64,000 nucleotides of DNA from Yersinia aldovae ATCC 35236 (GCF_000173735.1 NZ_ACCB01000001.1:186001-250000), one strand, 5' to 3'; shown: positions 20,645 to 30,702, numbered from the stretch's first letter. Program-made: numbers and translations. The notes: generated by a model from the sequence alone, not told the origin.

Positions 20645-20694
20645 GCATATTTGTGGCGCACCGCGTTGATTGCATCGATACGGTGCGCCACAAT
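20645..20694. repeat. Inverted repeat upstream of ychE
   Basis: TTGTGGCGCACCG (20650-20662) and CGGTGCGCCACAA (20680-20692) are exact reverse complements around a 17-base spacer. It could form a strong hairpin in either transcript, but there is no T-run directly after it on the plus strand. It lies about 100 bp upstream of the ychE start. Confidence 0.6.
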
Positions 20695-20794
20695 GCCGTG
20701 CGCCGGTAGAATGATTATAATTGACGGCTACCGATGATGTTTTATCAGCAATGTTTTTATCAGCGATTTTATTATAAACAATGCGGAGTGATGT

Positions 20795-21439
20795 GTGAGT
20801 CAATCACTGTTGGACCTTTCAGGTTACATCAAGTTTTTTGTTGGCTTATTTGCACTGGTTAACCCGGTAGGCATATTGCCGGTATTCATCAGTATGACCA
20901 GCTATCAGGCCGCAGCAGGGCGGGATAAAACCAACCTGACAGCCAACCTGTCGGTGGCGATTATTTTATGGATATCTCTGTTCCTTGGCGATGCCATCCT
21001 AAAAATATTTGGTATTTCTATCGATTCATTCCGTATTGCGGGGGGGATTCTGGTCGTCAGCATTGCCATGTCGATGATCAGTGGCAAACTGGGTGAAGAT
21101 AAGCAGAATAAGCAGGAAAAAACAGAAACTGCGGTGCGTGAGAGTATTGGTGTCGTCCCATTGGCATTGCCTCTAATGGCCGGGCCGGGTGCCATCAGTT
21201 CAACCATCGTCTGGAGTTCTCGTTACCACAGTTGGCAAAATTTATTGGGCTTAACCGTCGCGATAGCGCTGTTTGCTTTCTGTTGCTGGCTATTATTTCG
21301 TGCGGCTCCATTATTAGTTCGCTTATTAGGCCAAACAGGGATTAACGTCATAACCCGTATTATGGGGCTATTGCTGATGGCATTGGGTATTGAGTTTATT
21401 GTCACTGGTATTAAAGCGATATTCCCTGGGTTACTTTAA
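20795..21439 (+). CDS. ychE: MarC-family inner-membrane protein YchE
   Basis: A 214-residue protein with about six hydrophobic membrane segments and the conserved patterns FALVNPVGILPVFISMT and ESIGVVPLALPLMAGPGAIS. It is close to E. coli YchE (215 aa). The MarC family has no agreed function, and its once-supposed link to multidrug resistance was not upheld. The start is GTG at 20795 with GGAG upstream at good spacing; the ATG at 20791 is in another frame. It precedes oppA as in E. coli, and a terminator separates them. Confidence 0.93.
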   Translation: MSQSLLDLSGYIKFFVGLFALVNPVGILPVFISMTSYQAAAGRDKTNLTANLSVAIILWISLFLGDAILKIFGISIDSFRIAGGILVVSIAMSMISGKLGEDKQNKQEKTETAVRESIGVVPLALPLMAGPGAISSTIVWSSRYHSWQNLLGLTVAIALFAFCCWLLFRAAPLLVRLLGQTGINVITRIMGLLLMALGIEFIVTGIKAIFPGLL

Positions 21440-21467
21440 CCCACCCGGCAAACCCTCCTCATAATTG

Positions 21468-21500
21468 AAAGGTCATCTATGTATATTGGATGACCTTTTT
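21468..21500 (+). terminator. Terminator of ychE
   Basis: AAAGGTCATC and GATGACCTTT form a 10-bp stem with an 11-base loop, followed by more T residues. Confidence 0.88.
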
Positions 21501-22440
21501 CATTTCAAAAGCCTATCGTGTAGGCAACTAAGCATTAATTTGGTGCAGAGAACGTATCAAATTTAATCTATTGCACTTTAATGCTGCATTTATATCAATC
21601 TCATCTTAAAAATTTGGTTTAAGGTCTATTTACTCCGCTTTATTGAGCGGCCCGTATCGGATTTGATCAAATAAAACACGCTATTTGTTGTTAAAATGCT
21701 CACATCATTCTGTAGGGCTTGTGCGGAAATTATCTAGATGTTATTAGTGATTATCGCCTAATGTATAGGTGTTTATCCTGCCAATGGCAATAATGTTAAC
21801 TTTATGTTTTTTTTCGTGGTGGGTGGTGTTTCTCATGATTTTAAGTTAAATGCTTTACGAAATATATCTATCTAAATCATATTGTTATGTCAGGTATTGT
21901 GCGTTGATGTACTTCAGCACTATAGTTAGAAATTATATTGAAAAGAGAATTGCTTAACATTTCTGTAAAATTTATTGGCGTCAGATTTCGGCATCTGTTA
22001 GTTTTCGGGCAACTTTCTGATAAGAGATCTCTTGTCTTTTCAACAAAAAATCTATCAAGTTCACTATTCTGGAATAGTTATTGCTAGTCGTTGTTAGCCA
22101 CAAATTGGCCTTAAGCATTGAGAAAAACATCACAAATCTCGTAAAACGGGCGGTGATAAATACAAATAAAGTTTAAGCGGCGACTATCGGCAATAATTAG
22201 CACTATTCTGGGTTTATCATTTTCAGCAGCATCAATGATAGCCGTGGTTCCGCCGGTGTTGAAATGGGCAGGCAATAGGGCTGTATAACAGGGTTGATAA
22301 AATGGTCTGATGTTTATACATGTGGGATGTTACGTAGTCGGATTCGTTCCCCGAATAACGTAATTTACAAATACCTTTTAAAGGTGAAGCTTGCTCAGTC
22401 ACTGGGCGATGCAATAATAAAAACTGGAGTGAATATAAGC
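21501..22440. other. Long regulatory region upstream of oppA
   Basis: About 940 bp, AT-rich, without a supported gene. It includes a perfect 12-bp palindrome AAGAGATCTCTT at 22022-22033. The frame of oppA stays open upstream to 22294, but that extension is not signal-peptide-like. The oppA promoter and a long leader are expected here. Confidence 0.5.
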
Positions 22441-24078
22441 ATGACCAACATCACAAAAAAAACTCTGCTGGCGGCAGGTATCGCTGCGGCAATGGGTATG
22501 ATGGCCGTAGGGACTTCTTTTGCAGCCAATGTCCCTGCTGGCGTACAACTGGCAGAAAAGCAGGTTCTGGTACGTAACAATGGCTCTGAACCACAATCAC
22601 TGGATCCACATAAGATTGAAGGGGTGCCAGAATCCAATATATCTCGTGATTTGCTGGAAGGGTTGGTTATCAACGATCCTAATGGCAAAATTCTGCCCGG
22701 TGCGGCTGAACGTTGGGAAAACAAAGACTTTAAAGTCTGGACGTTCCATATTCGCAAAGATGCTAAATGGTCAAATGGTGACCCTGTAACGGCACAGGAT
22801 TTCGTTTACAGTTGGCAGCGTCTGGCTGATCCTAAAACGGTATCTCCCTATTCCAGCTATGTGCAATATGCCCATATCGCTAATATCGACGATATTATTA
22901 CCGGCAAAAAAGCCCCTGATACGCTGGGCGTAAAAGCGTTAGATGATCATACTCTGGAAGTGACACTGACCGAACCGGTTCCTTATCTGGACAAACTGTT
23001 GGCCCACCCATCAATGTCTCCGGTTAACAAAACGGTGATTGAGAAGTTTAATGAGAAGTGGACGCAGCCACAAAACTTTGTCGGCAACGGCGCTTATAAG
23101 CTGAAAGATTGGGTGGTAAACGAACGTATTGTATTAGAACGTAGCCCAACCTATTGGGATAATGCGAAAACTGTCATCAACCAGGTCACCTACCTGCCAA
23201 TTTCTTCTGAAGTGACGGACGTAAATCGCTATCGCAGCGGTGAAATCGACATGACATATAACAACATGCCGATCGAGTTATTCCAGAAACTGAAAAAAGA
23301 GATCCCACAAGAAGTCCATGTTGATCCATATCTGTGTACTTATTACTACGAAATTAACAACCAGAAAGCACCGTTTACCGATGCCCGTGTCCGTGAAGCA
23401 TTGAAGCTAGGTATGGATCGCGACATTATTGTCAATAAAGTGAAGAATCAAGGCGATCTGCCAGCCTACGGTTTCACGCCTCCGTATACCAGTGGCGCTG
23501 AGTTGACACCGCCAGAATGGTTTGGTTGGACGCAAGAGAAACGCAATGAAGTGGCGAAGAAGCTGTTAGCTGACGCAGGCTACACTAAAGACAAGCCATT
23601 GACATTTAACCTGTTATACAACACTTCCGATCTGCATAAAAAACTGGCTATCGCGGCGGCATCGATCTGGAAGAAAAACCTGGGTGTTGACGTTAAGCTG
23701 GAAAATCAAGAGTGGAAAACCTTCCTTGATACCCGTCATCAGGGGACTTTCGACGTCGCGCGTGCTGGCTGGTGTGCTGACTACAACGAACCCTCTTCAT
23801 TCCTGAATATGATGCTATCCGACAGCAGCAATAACACCGTGCATTATAAAAGCCCGGCGTTTGATAAGTTGATCAAAGACACACTGAAAGTAAAAACTGA
23901 AAAAGAGCGTGCCGGTTTGTATCAGCAAGCTGAAGTTCTGTTGGATAAGGACTCTGCCATTGTACCGTTGTTCTACTACGTGAATGCGCGTCTTGTGAAA
24001 CCTTATGTCGGTGGCTACACCGGTAAAGATCCGCTGGACAATATGCACGTTAAAGATCTTTATATTATCAAGCATTAA
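22441..24078 (+). CDS. oppA: Periplasmic oligopeptide-binding protein OppA
   Basis: The solute-binding subunit of the oligopeptide importer. It captures peptides of about two to five residues in the periplasm. The 545-residue precursor (E. coli 543) starts MTNITKKTLLAAGIAAAMGM with a Sec signal peptide cleaved near AANV (about residue 26). Family 5 features include NNGSEPQSLDPHKIEGVPES and RAGWCADYNEPSSFLNMM. I chose the ATG at 22441 because it begins the signal peptide and has GGAG upstream, though spacing is long (about 11 bases). The first codons are CA-rich (ACCAACATCACAA), the kind of sequence bound by GcvB RNA in relatives (inference). Confidence 0.96.
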   Translation: MTNITKKTLLAAGIAAAMGMMAVGTSFAANVPAGVQLAEKQVLVRNNGSEPQSLDPHKIEGVPESNISRDLLEGLVINDPNGKILPGAAERWENKDFKVWTFHIRKDAKWSNGDPVTAQDFVYSWQRLADPKTVSPYSSYVQYAHIANIDDIITGKKAPDTLGVKALDDHTLEVTLTEPVPYLDKLLAHPSMSPVNKTVIEKFNEKWTQPQNFVGNGAYKLKDWVVNERIVLERSPTYWDNAKTVINQVTYLPISSEVTDVNRYRSGEIDMTYNNMPIELFQKLKKEIPQEVHVDPYLCTYYYEINNQKAPFTDARVREALKLGMDRDIIVNKVKNQGDLPAYGFTPPYTSGAELTPPEWFGWTQEKRNEVAKKLLADAGYTKDKPLTFNLLYNTSDLHKKLAIAAASIWKKNLGVDVKLENQEWKTFLDTRHQGTFDVARAGWCADYNEPSSFLNMMLSDSSNNTVHYKSPAFDKLIKDTLKVKTEKERAGLYQQAEVLLDKDSAIVPLFYYVNARLVKPYVGGYTGKDPLDNMHVKDLYIIKH

Positions 24079-24152
24079 TGTATTAGGGGCAGCCGCAAAC
24101 GGGTGTGCTGCCCTTATTGCTTGATAATTCAAAAAGGCTAAAGGTACAGGCA

Positions 24153-25073
24153 ATGTTAAAATTTATTCTACGCCGCTGTCTGGAAGCGATTCCGACACTT
24201 TTTATTTTGATTACTATCTCATTCTTTATGATGCGTCTCGCACCCGGCAGCCCATTTACTGGCGAGCGTAATCTTCCACCCGAAGTCATGGCAAATATTG
24301 AGGCGAAATATCACCTCAACGATCCCATTTATAAGCAGTATTTCAATTACTTGGGGCAATTGGCACAAGGTGATCTTGGGCCTTCATTTAAATATAAAGA
24401 TTACACCGTCAATGAGTTAGTTGCTGCGTCATTTCCCGTCTCGGCAAAACTGGGTTTTGCCGCCTTTTTATTGGCGGTAGTATTAGGGGTGAGCGCGGGT
24501 GTTATTGCGGCGTTAAATCAAAATACCAAGTGGGACTATACGGTGATGGGCTTTGCCATGACCGGTGTCGTTATCCCCAGTTTTGTGGTCGCGCCGTTAT
24601 TGGTGCTGGTTTTCGCCATCCTATTAAAATGGTTGCCGGGGGGAGGCTGGAATGGTGGTGCGCCTAAATTCATTATTTTACCGATGGTAGCGCTGTCACT
24701 GGCTTATATCGCCAGCATTGCACGTATTACCCGTGGTTCAATGATTGAAGTTTTGCACTCCAATTTTATTCGTACTGCGCGAGCGAAGGGTTTACCACTG
24801 CGGGTTATCGTATTGCGCCACGCGTTAAAACCGGCATTGCTGCCCGTGCTGTCTTATATGGGACCCGCTTTTGTGGGTATTATCACCGGTTCAATGGTGA
24901 TTGAGACTATCTTTGGTTTACCGGGGATTGGTCAGTTGTTCGTCAACGGAGCGTTAAACCGCGATTACTCTCTGGTTCTGAGTTTGACCATTTTGGTCGG
25001 CGCTTTAACTATTTTATTTAATGCGATCGTGGATGTGTTGTATGCCGTCATCGATCCGAAAATCCGTTACTAG
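24153..25073 (+). CDS. oppB: Oligopeptide ABC transporter permease OppB
   Basis: A 306-residue inner-membrane permease, the same length as E. coli OppB. It starts MLKFILRRCLEAIPTLFILI, has about six membrane segments, and has the cytoplasmic EAA-type loop RTARAKGLPLRVIVLRHALK that contacts the ATPases. It pairs with OppC to form the channel. The frame is open upstream to 24105, but ATG at 24153 matches the family and follows AGGTACAGG. It is second in oppABCDF. Confidence 0.96.
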   Translation: MLKFILRRCLEAIPTLFILITISFFMMRLAPGSPFTGERNLPPEVMANIEAKYHLNDPIYKQYFNYLGQLAQGDLGPSFKYKDYTVNELVAASFPVSAKLGFAAFLLAVVLGVSAGVIAALNQNTKWDYTVMGFAMTGVVIPSFVVAPLLVLVFAILLKWLPGGGWNGGAPKFIILPMVALSLAYIASIARITRGSMIEVLHSNFIRTARAKGLPLRVIVLRHALKPALLPVLSYMGPAFVGIITGSMVIETIFGLPGIGQLFVNGALNRDYSLVLSLTILVGALTILFNAIVDVLYAVIDPKIRY

Positions 25074-25091
25074 CACTGGAGCACGCCAATT

Positions 25092-25997
25092 ATGTTGAGC
25101 AAAAAAAATAGCGAAGCTCTGGATGTTTTCAGTGAAAAGCTGGAAGTTGAAGGGCGTAGCCTTTGGCAGGATGCCCGCCGCCGTTTTGTCCATAACCGTG
25201 CGGCGATCACCAGTTTGGTGATCCTGATATTTATTACCTTATTTGTTATTGTGGCACCGATGTTAGCGCAATTTAGCTACGCAGATACGGATTGGGGCAT
25301 GATGTCAGCCGCACCGGATATGGCCTCTGGCCATTATTTCGGTACTGATTCATCGGGCCGTGATTTGTTGGTTCGCGTGGCCATCGGCGGGCGCATCTCA
25401 TTAATGGTGGGAGTCGCGGCGGCGTTGGTGGCCGTGGTTGTCGGCACATTGTATGGCTCTTTATCCGGCTATCTTGGTGGCAAAATCGATTCACTGATGA
25501 TGCGTCTACTGGAAATTCTCAACTCCTTCCCGTTTATGTTTTTCGTTATTCTGCTGGTCACCTTCTTCGGCCAAAATATTCTGCTGATATTCGTGGCGAT
25601 CGGCATGGTTTCCTGGTTGGATATGGCGCGTATTGTGCGCGGGCAGACATTAAGCCTGAAACGCAAAGAATTTATTGAAGCGGCGCTGGTGGGCGGTGTT
25701 TCCACGCGCAATATCGTATTACGCCACATCGTACCGAACGTATTGGGCGTGGTGGTGGTTTACGCCTCTTTATTGGTTCCCAGTATGATCTTGTTTGAAT
25801 CTTTCCTAAGTTTCCTTGGGTTAGGGACTCAGGAGCCGCTGAGTAGCTGGGGGGCGTTGTTGAGCGATGGTGCTAACTCAATGGAAGTCTCGCCGTGGTT
25901 GCTGATGTTTCCTGCCGGTTTCCTGGTCGTGACGCTGTTTTGTTTTAACTTTATCGGCGATGGCTTGCGTGATGCCCTCGATCCGAAAGATCGCTGA
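25092..25997 (+). CDS. oppC: Oligopeptide ABC transporter permease OppC
   Basis: A 301-residue permease (E. coli 302) with the N-terminal OppC extension, a first membrane helix after [20 protein letters not shown], and five more. The EAA loop is [20 protein letters not shown]. The ending [15 protein letters not shown] is typical of the family. It starts 18 bp after oppB and forms the second half of the translocation pore. Confidence 0.96.
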   Translation: MLSKKNSEALDVFSEKLEVEGRSLWQDARRRFVHNRAAITSLVILIFITLFVIVAPMLAQFSYADTDWGMMSAAPDMASGHYFGTDSSGRDLLVRVAIGGRISLMVGVAAALVAVVVGTLYGSLSGYLGGKIDSLMMRLLEILNSFPFMFFVILLVTFFGQNILLIFVAIGMVSWLDMARIVRGQTLSLKRKEFIEAALVGGVSTRNIVLRHIVPNVLGVVVVYASLLVPSMILFESFLSFLGLGTQEPLSSWGALLSDGANSMEVSPWLLMFPAGFLVVTLFCFNFIGDGLRDALDPKDR

Positions 25998-26008
25998 GGA
26001 GTAGCACT

Positions 26009-27028
26009 ATGACGACTATTGATAATCAGTCTGCTGTTCAGCCATCGGCGCTGTCGGAGCAAAAAATACTGTTGGATGTGAAAGATTTGACCGTCACATT
26101 CGGCACACCCGATGGTGATGTGACTGCGGTTAACGCACTCAATTTTGACCTGCGTGCTGGCGAAACACTGGGCATTGTGGGGGAATCTGGCTCGGGTAAA
26201 TCACAAACGGCATTCGCTTTAATGGGGCTGCTGGCCAGTAATGGTCGCATCGGTGGCTCCGCGAAATTTAATGGCCGTGAGATCCTAAACCTGCCTGAGA
26301 AGCAATTGAACCGTTTGCGGGCGGAAGAAATTTCGATGATTTTCCAAGACCCGATGACGTCACTAAACCCCTATATGCGGGTGGGTGAGCAGCTCATGGA
26401 AGTGCTGCAACTGCATAAAAAGATGAGCAAAAGTGAGGCGTTCGAAGAGTCGATTCGGATGTTGGATGCGGTAAAAATGCCCGAAGCGCGCAAACGGATG
26501 CGTATGTACCCCCATGAATTTTCAGGGGGAATGCGTCAGCGAGTCATGATTGCAATGGCACTATTGTGCCGCCCGAAATTATTGATTGCCGATGAACCGA
26601 CAACTGCGCTGGACGTAACAGTTCAGGCACAAATCATGACTTTGCTGAATGAATTGAAAAGTGAATTCAATACCGCGATCATTATGATCACCCATGACCT
26701 TGGCGTTGTGGCCGGTATCTGTAATAAAGTTTTGGTGATGTATGCCGGGCGAACTATGGAATACGGTCAGGCCCGTGATGTGTTTTATCAACCAAGCCAC
26801 CCGTATTCTATTGGCCTGTTGAATGCTGTTCCTCGCCTTGATGCTGAAGGTGAATCTCTAATGACTATTCCAGGCAATCCGCCGAATTTACTGCGCTTAC
26901 CCAAAGGTTGCCCGTTCCAGCCGCGTTGCCAATTCGCAATGGATCGCTGTTCTACAGCACCTGAGTTGGAGCACTTTGGTGAAGGCCGTTTACGTGCCTG
27001 TTTTAAGCCAGTAGGGGAATTAGTATGA
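26009..27028 (+). CDS. oppD: Oligopeptide ABC transporter ATPase OppD
   Basis: A 339-residue cytoplasmic ATPase with Walker [11 protein letters not shown], signature [12 protein letters not shown], Walker [13 protein letters not shown] and the switch His in ITHDLG. The C-terminal oligopeptide-transporter region has the cysteines of a possible [4Fe-4S] site ([15 protein letters not shown]). It heterodimerises with OppF. The stop overlaps the oppF start by four bases (ATGA at 27025-27028). Confidence 0.96.
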   Translation: MTTIDNQSAVQPSALSEQKILLDVKDLTVTFGTPDGDVTAVNALNFDLRAGETLGIVGESGSGKSQTAFALMGLLASNGRIGGSAKFNGREILNLPEKQLNRLRAEEISMIFQDPMTSLNPYMRVGEQLMEVLQLHKKMSKSEAFEESIRMLDAVKMPEARKRMRMYPHEFSGGMRQRVMIAMALLCRPKLLIADEPTTALDVTVQAQIMTLLNELKSEFNTAIIMITHDLGVVAGICNKVLVMYAGRTMEYGQARDVFYQPSHPYSIGLLNAVPRLDAEGESLMTIPGNPPNLLRLPKGCPFQPRCQFAMDRCSTAPELEHFGEGRLRACFKPVGELV

Positions 27029-28026
27029 ATGCCATAACAGATAAGAAAGTATTATTGGAAGTGGCTGACTTGAAAGTCCATTTTGATATTCAGGATGGTA
27101 AACAGTGGTTTTGGCAACCCTCAAAAACCCTAAAAGCGGTTGATGGTGTCACCCTGCGGCTGTATGAGGGTGAGACTTTAGGTGTGGTGGGTGAGTCCGG
27201 CTGTGGTAAATCAACCTTTGCTCGCGCCATCATCGGCCTGGTCAAAGCCTCTGGCGGCAGTGTCTCGTGGTTAGGCAAAGACCTGCTCAACATGAGCAAA
27301 GCTGAGTGGCGCGCAACGCGTAGTGACATTCAGATGATATTCCAGGACCCGCTGGCATCATTAAACCCGCGTATGACTATTGGCGAAATTATTGCTGAGC
27401 CATTACACACTTATCACCCCAAAATGTCACGGCAGGAAGTCAAAGATAAAGTTAAAGCCATGATGTTAAAGGTGGGATTATTACCTAACCTAATCAACCG
27501 TTATCCTCATGAGTTTTCCGGAGGGCAGTGCCAACGTATCGGTATTGCTCGCGCGCTGATTCTTGAGCCTAAACTGGTGATTTGTGATGAGCCGGTTTCC
27601 GCGCTGGATGTGTCAATTCAGGCGCAGGTCGTTAACTTATTGCAGCAATTGCAGCGCGAAATGGGGTTGTCACTGATTTTTATTGCCCACGATCTGGCGG
27701 TGGTAAAGCACATCTCTGATCGGGTATTGGTGATGTATTTGGGCCATGCGGTGGAGTTGGGAACCTATGATGAGGTTTATCACAACCCGCAGCACCCTTA
27801 TACCAAAGCGTTAATGTCTGCGGTACCAATCCCCGATCCGGACAAAGAAAGGGCTAAAGTCATTCAGTTGCTGGAAGGGGAGCTACCTTCGCCGATTAAC
27901 CCACCATCAGGCTGTGTATTCCGCACTCGTTGCCCGATTGCCGGGCCAGAATGTGCGAAAACGCGCCCACTGCTGGAGGGCAGTTTCCGACACGCGGTTT
28001 CATGTCTGAAAGTTGATCCGCTGTAA
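27025..28026 (+). CDS. oppF: Oligopeptide ABC transporter ATPase OppF
   Basis: A 333-residue ATPase (E. coli 334) with Walker [10 protein letters not shown], signature [12 protein letters not shown], Walker [13 protein letters not shown] and the switch His in IAHDLAVV. The C-terminal Cys cluster [15 protein letters not shown] is the family's. It overlaps oppD by four bases and ends the operon. About 60 bp downstream an insertion sequence has entered, possibly inside the operon terminator. Confidence 0.96.
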   Translation: MNAITDKKVLLEVADLKVHFDIQDGKQWFWQPSKTLKAVDGVTLRLYEGETLGVVGESGCGKSTFARAIIGLVKASGGSVSWLGKDLLNMSKAEWRATRSDIQMIFQDPLASLNPRMTIGEIIAEPLHTYHPKMSRQEVKDKVKAMMLKVGLLPNLINRYPHEFSGGQCQRIGIARALILEPKLVICDEPVSALDVSIQAQVVNLLQQLQREMGLSLIFIAHDLAVVKHISDRVLVMYLGHAVELGTYDEVYHNPQHPYTKALMSAVPIPDPDKERAKVIQLLEGELPSPINPPSGCVFRTRCPIAGPECAKTRPLLEGSFRHAVSCLKVDPL

Positions 28027-28137
28027 TATGATGGTGTCGCTTCACCCAACGTTGCGTATCGAATAGCAAAAAGCCACTGGCCTTATTGAACTGCACCCCA
28101 AATGTTGGACACTCAATAAAGTAAGGTGCTTTTTTTT

Positions 28138-28647
28138 ATGAGTAAATACTCTCTCAATTTCAAGTTACGGGTCGTGCAACACTATCTTTCCGGACTGGAG
28201 GGACAAAAAGCGACAGCCAAACGATTTGGCATTGATCACAGTGCGGTCCGTAAGTGGTCCAGTGCGTGGAAACTTCATGGTGAGGCAGGACTGACGACAA
28301 AACCTGGCCACTATCCTCCAACCTTTAAGGAAGCCGTTATTCTGTATATGCGCGACCATCTTCTTTCCGCACGTGTGTTTAATATTCCTGCATTCACCTC
28401 TGTTTGCCTGTGGGAACGCCTGTATAATGAAGGGGGTCTGGAAGCCCTCAGAAATAGCCGCCGCGGGAGAAAAAGGATGTCAGAATTAACCGGAAAACAC
28501 CCTAAAAAAAACACAACATCCTCTCTTTGTCCAGATGAACGGGAAGAGCTGGAACAACTTCGTGTTGAGGTGGCTTATCTAAAAAAGTTGCAGGCCTTAC
28601 TCAGTCAAAAAAACACGCCAGAGCATGGTACAAAGCGCAAGCCGTGA
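28138..28647 (+). CDS. IS3-family OrfA (DNA-binding protein)
   Basis: The 169-residue product has two helix-turn-helix domains (MSKYSLNFKLRVVQHYLSGL with KATAKRFGIDHSAVRKWSSA, and a second from about residue 60 to 110). A C-terminal leucine-rich coiled coil (EREELEQLRVEVAYLKKLQA) is typical of the IS150 group. Near the end the run C-A7-C at 28606-28614 contains A_AAA_AAC in frame, the usual -1 slippery site that fuses OrfA to OrfB. ATG at 28138 follows AAGGTG; a start at 28126 would add MLFF. Confidence 0.85.
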   Translation: MSKYSLNFKLRVVQHYLSGLEGQKATAKRFGIDHSAVRKWSSAWKLHGEAGLTTKPGHYPPTFKEAVILYMRDHLLSARVFNIPAFTSVCLWERLYNEGGLEALRNSRRGRKRMSELTGKHPKKNTTSSLCPDEREELEQLRVEVAYLKKLQALLSQKNTPEHGTKRKP

Positions 28648-29281
28648 ATGAGTTAAGGCAATAATATTCGCAGCCCCGTCTGCTGAGGGCCGCAGAGCTA
28701 GCCAGAAGCACGTTCTACTGGCAGTTATCTTCATGCAAAAAACCAAATAAATATGCGGATGATAAGCGACGGATTACGACACTGTTCCATCAGCATAGAG
28801 GTCGATATGGATACCGCAGGATCACGCTTGCCTGTTGCAGGGCTGGCACGCCGCTTAACCATAAAACTGTTCAGAGGTTAATGCAGGAGTTACAGTTAAC
28901 TTCCTGTATTAGAAGAAAGAAATATAACTCTTATAAAGGTCGATATGGAAAAGCAGCCGATAATATCCTGAGCCGTCAGTTCAGTGCGGATAAACCTAAT
29001 CAGAAATGGGTAACGGATGTTACTGAGTTCAAAATTAGCGGAGAGAAACTGTATTTATCACCGGTACTTGATCTCTATAATGGTGAGATAATCGCGTATC
29101 AGATGGAGTCACGCCCACATCTGTCAATGGTGGAGAATATGCTGTCAAAGGCCTTATCAATACTGAGTGAAAATGAATATCCGCTGATACATTCAGATCA
29201 AGGCTGGCAATATCAAATGGCACAGTACCAGATATAGTCATTCGCACCCTGAGAGTTACACTTTTAAGTGATTCAGGGTAT

Positions 29282-29428
29282 GCGCTTACTGGTTACGAAT
29301 ATTGTGCCAGAATCATGTGATTTGATGATTGCCGCTTTGCTTTCGAGCCAGTAAGTGCTCCACGTTCGCTAACGAATACTCAGGGCATGCAGAAAAACTG
29401 CTGACTATATTTCTTTCGAAGAACGTGG
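29282..29428 (+). ncRNA. Candidate bridge RNA of the IS110 element
   Basis: Two large stem-loops lie side by side in the noncoding left end. The first pairs GCGCTTACTGG (29282-29292) with CCAGTAAGTGC (29348-29358), 10 of 11 positions, around a 55-base loop. The second pairs CCACGTTC (29360-29367) with GAACGTGG (29421-29428), exact, around a 53-base loop. IS110 elements are known to express a bridge RNA from this region, with one loop for the target and one for the donor DNA. Position and two-loop shape agree; expression and loop function are inference. Confidence 0.5.
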
Positions 29429-29463
29429 AATGCATACCAATCCCCGATAAAAAGGAGTTGGTC

Positions 29464-30702
29464 ATGACTACGATAGATCAGTTTGCTGCCCATGTTGGTT
29501 TGGACTGGGCGGATAAAAAACACGATGTCTGCGTTCAGTTTAAAAACGGTGAGCGTATATTCTATGTGGTTGAACACACTCCGGAAGCGCTTGATATCTG
29601 GCTCAGCGAGTTGCACCAGAAGGTGAAAGGCAGGATCGCGATCGCCCTTGAGCTGAAGAAAGGCCCGGTGGTGTATGCTCTCCAGAAGTACCCATTTGTC
29701 ACGGTTTTTCCTGTGCACGCGTTGTCACTGGCCCGCTATCGGCAGACCTTTTGGCCAAGTGGTGCGAAGGATGATCCACAGGATGCTGAGTTAGCATTAG
29801 AGCTAATGTTACGCTATCCCCAAAAGATAAAAGCCATAGAACCCGACAATGCGGATATCCGGTTACTTCAACAATTAGTTGAGCAGCGTCGACTGCTGGT
29901 CGAAGACAAACGCCGTTTTGTGAATCGTCTCATCAACACGCTTAAGCAGTATTATCCTCAGCCCCTGGAATGGTTCTCGCATCGGGACAGTTCTCTGTTC
30001 TGCGAGCTAATAATCCGCTGGCCCAGTCTGCAACAACTCAAGCGGGCCCGGAGCGATACCATCCGTCATTTTATGAACGCTAAAGGTGGTCCTGCTGTTG
30101 CATATACAGAGCAGCGGGTCGCAAGCATTGCCATCGCTATTCCCCTAACCACCGATAAAAGTGTCATCGAGGCGAACGCGCTAATGGCAACAGCACTTGC
30201 ATCGCAAATCAAACTGGTAGGTGACCTCATCAGAACCTACGACGAGCGAATCGAATCGTTATTCAATACTCTTCCGGATGCAGACCTGTTCAAATCCCTT
30301 CCGGGCATGGGACCATGTATGGGCCCGCGAATGCTTGCAGCACTGGGTGATAACCGCAACCGCTTCAACAGTGCAGAGGAAATACAAAACTACGCTGGCA
30401 TTGCACCAGTAACCGAACGAAGTGGCCAGAAATCCTGGGTACACTGGCGTTGGCAGTGTGCGAAGTTCGTCAGGCAGACCTTTGTCGAATGGGCTGCCAA
30501 GACGGTAAACTCCTCATACTGGGCCAAGCTGTATTATCAGGGGCTGCGAGAAAAAGGAAAATCTCATCAGTCAGCGATCCGGGCTCTGGCATTCAAATGG
30601 ATAAGGATAATTTACTGCTGCTGGAAGACCAGAACCCAGTACGACGAAGCAAAATATTTGCTGGCTCTCGAGGCGCGACACTCGCCCTTATTGATGCCGT
30701 AA
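29464..30702 (+). CDS. IS110-family DEDD transposase
   Basis: The 412-residue protein has the RuvC-like DEDD N-terminal domain (Asp in HVGLDWADKKHDVC, Glu in IAIALELKKGP, two Asp in AKDDPQDAELALEL). A coiled-coil region around RRLLVEDKRRFVNRLINTLK follows, then the C-terminal Transposase_20 domain FKSLPGMGPCMGPRMLAALG, which contains the catalytic Ser region (VTERSGQKSW). It appears intact. ATG at 29464 has AAGGAG six bases upstream. Confidence 0.92.
   Translation: MTTIDQFAAHVGLDWADKKHDVCVQFKNGERIFYVVEHTPEALDIWLSELHQKVKGRIAIALELKKGPVVYALQKYPFVTVFPVHALSLARYRQTFWPSGAKDDPQDAELALELMLRYPQKIKAIEPDNADIRLLQQLVEQRRLLVEDKRRFVNRLINTLKQYYPQPLEWFSHRDSSLFCELIIRWPSLQQLKRARSDTIRHFMNAKGGPAVAYTEQRVASIAIAIPLTTDKSVIEANALMATALASQIKLVGDLIRTYDERIESLFNTLPDADLFKSLPGMGPCMGPRMLAALGDNRNRFNSAEEIQNYAGIAPVTERSGQKSWVHWRWQCAKFVRQTFVEWAAKTVNSSYWAKLYYQGLREKGKSHQSAIRALAFKWIRIIYCCWKTRTQYDEAKYLLALEARHSPLLMP

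Larger units (their letters stand above)
20034..20794. other. Divergent regulatory region adhE-ychE
   Basis: About 760 bp between divergent genes. It holds a CRP-like palindrome (20302-20317) and an imperfect inverted repeat near 20640-20700 (GGTGCGCCACAA / TTGTGGCGCACC) that could be a transcript hairpin. No coding frame here has a ribosome site. Confidence 0.5.

Noticed and set aside
22294-22440. N-terminal extension of oppA
   Set aside because: Would bury the signal peptide; the ATG at 22441 gives a normal signal peptide and the family length.
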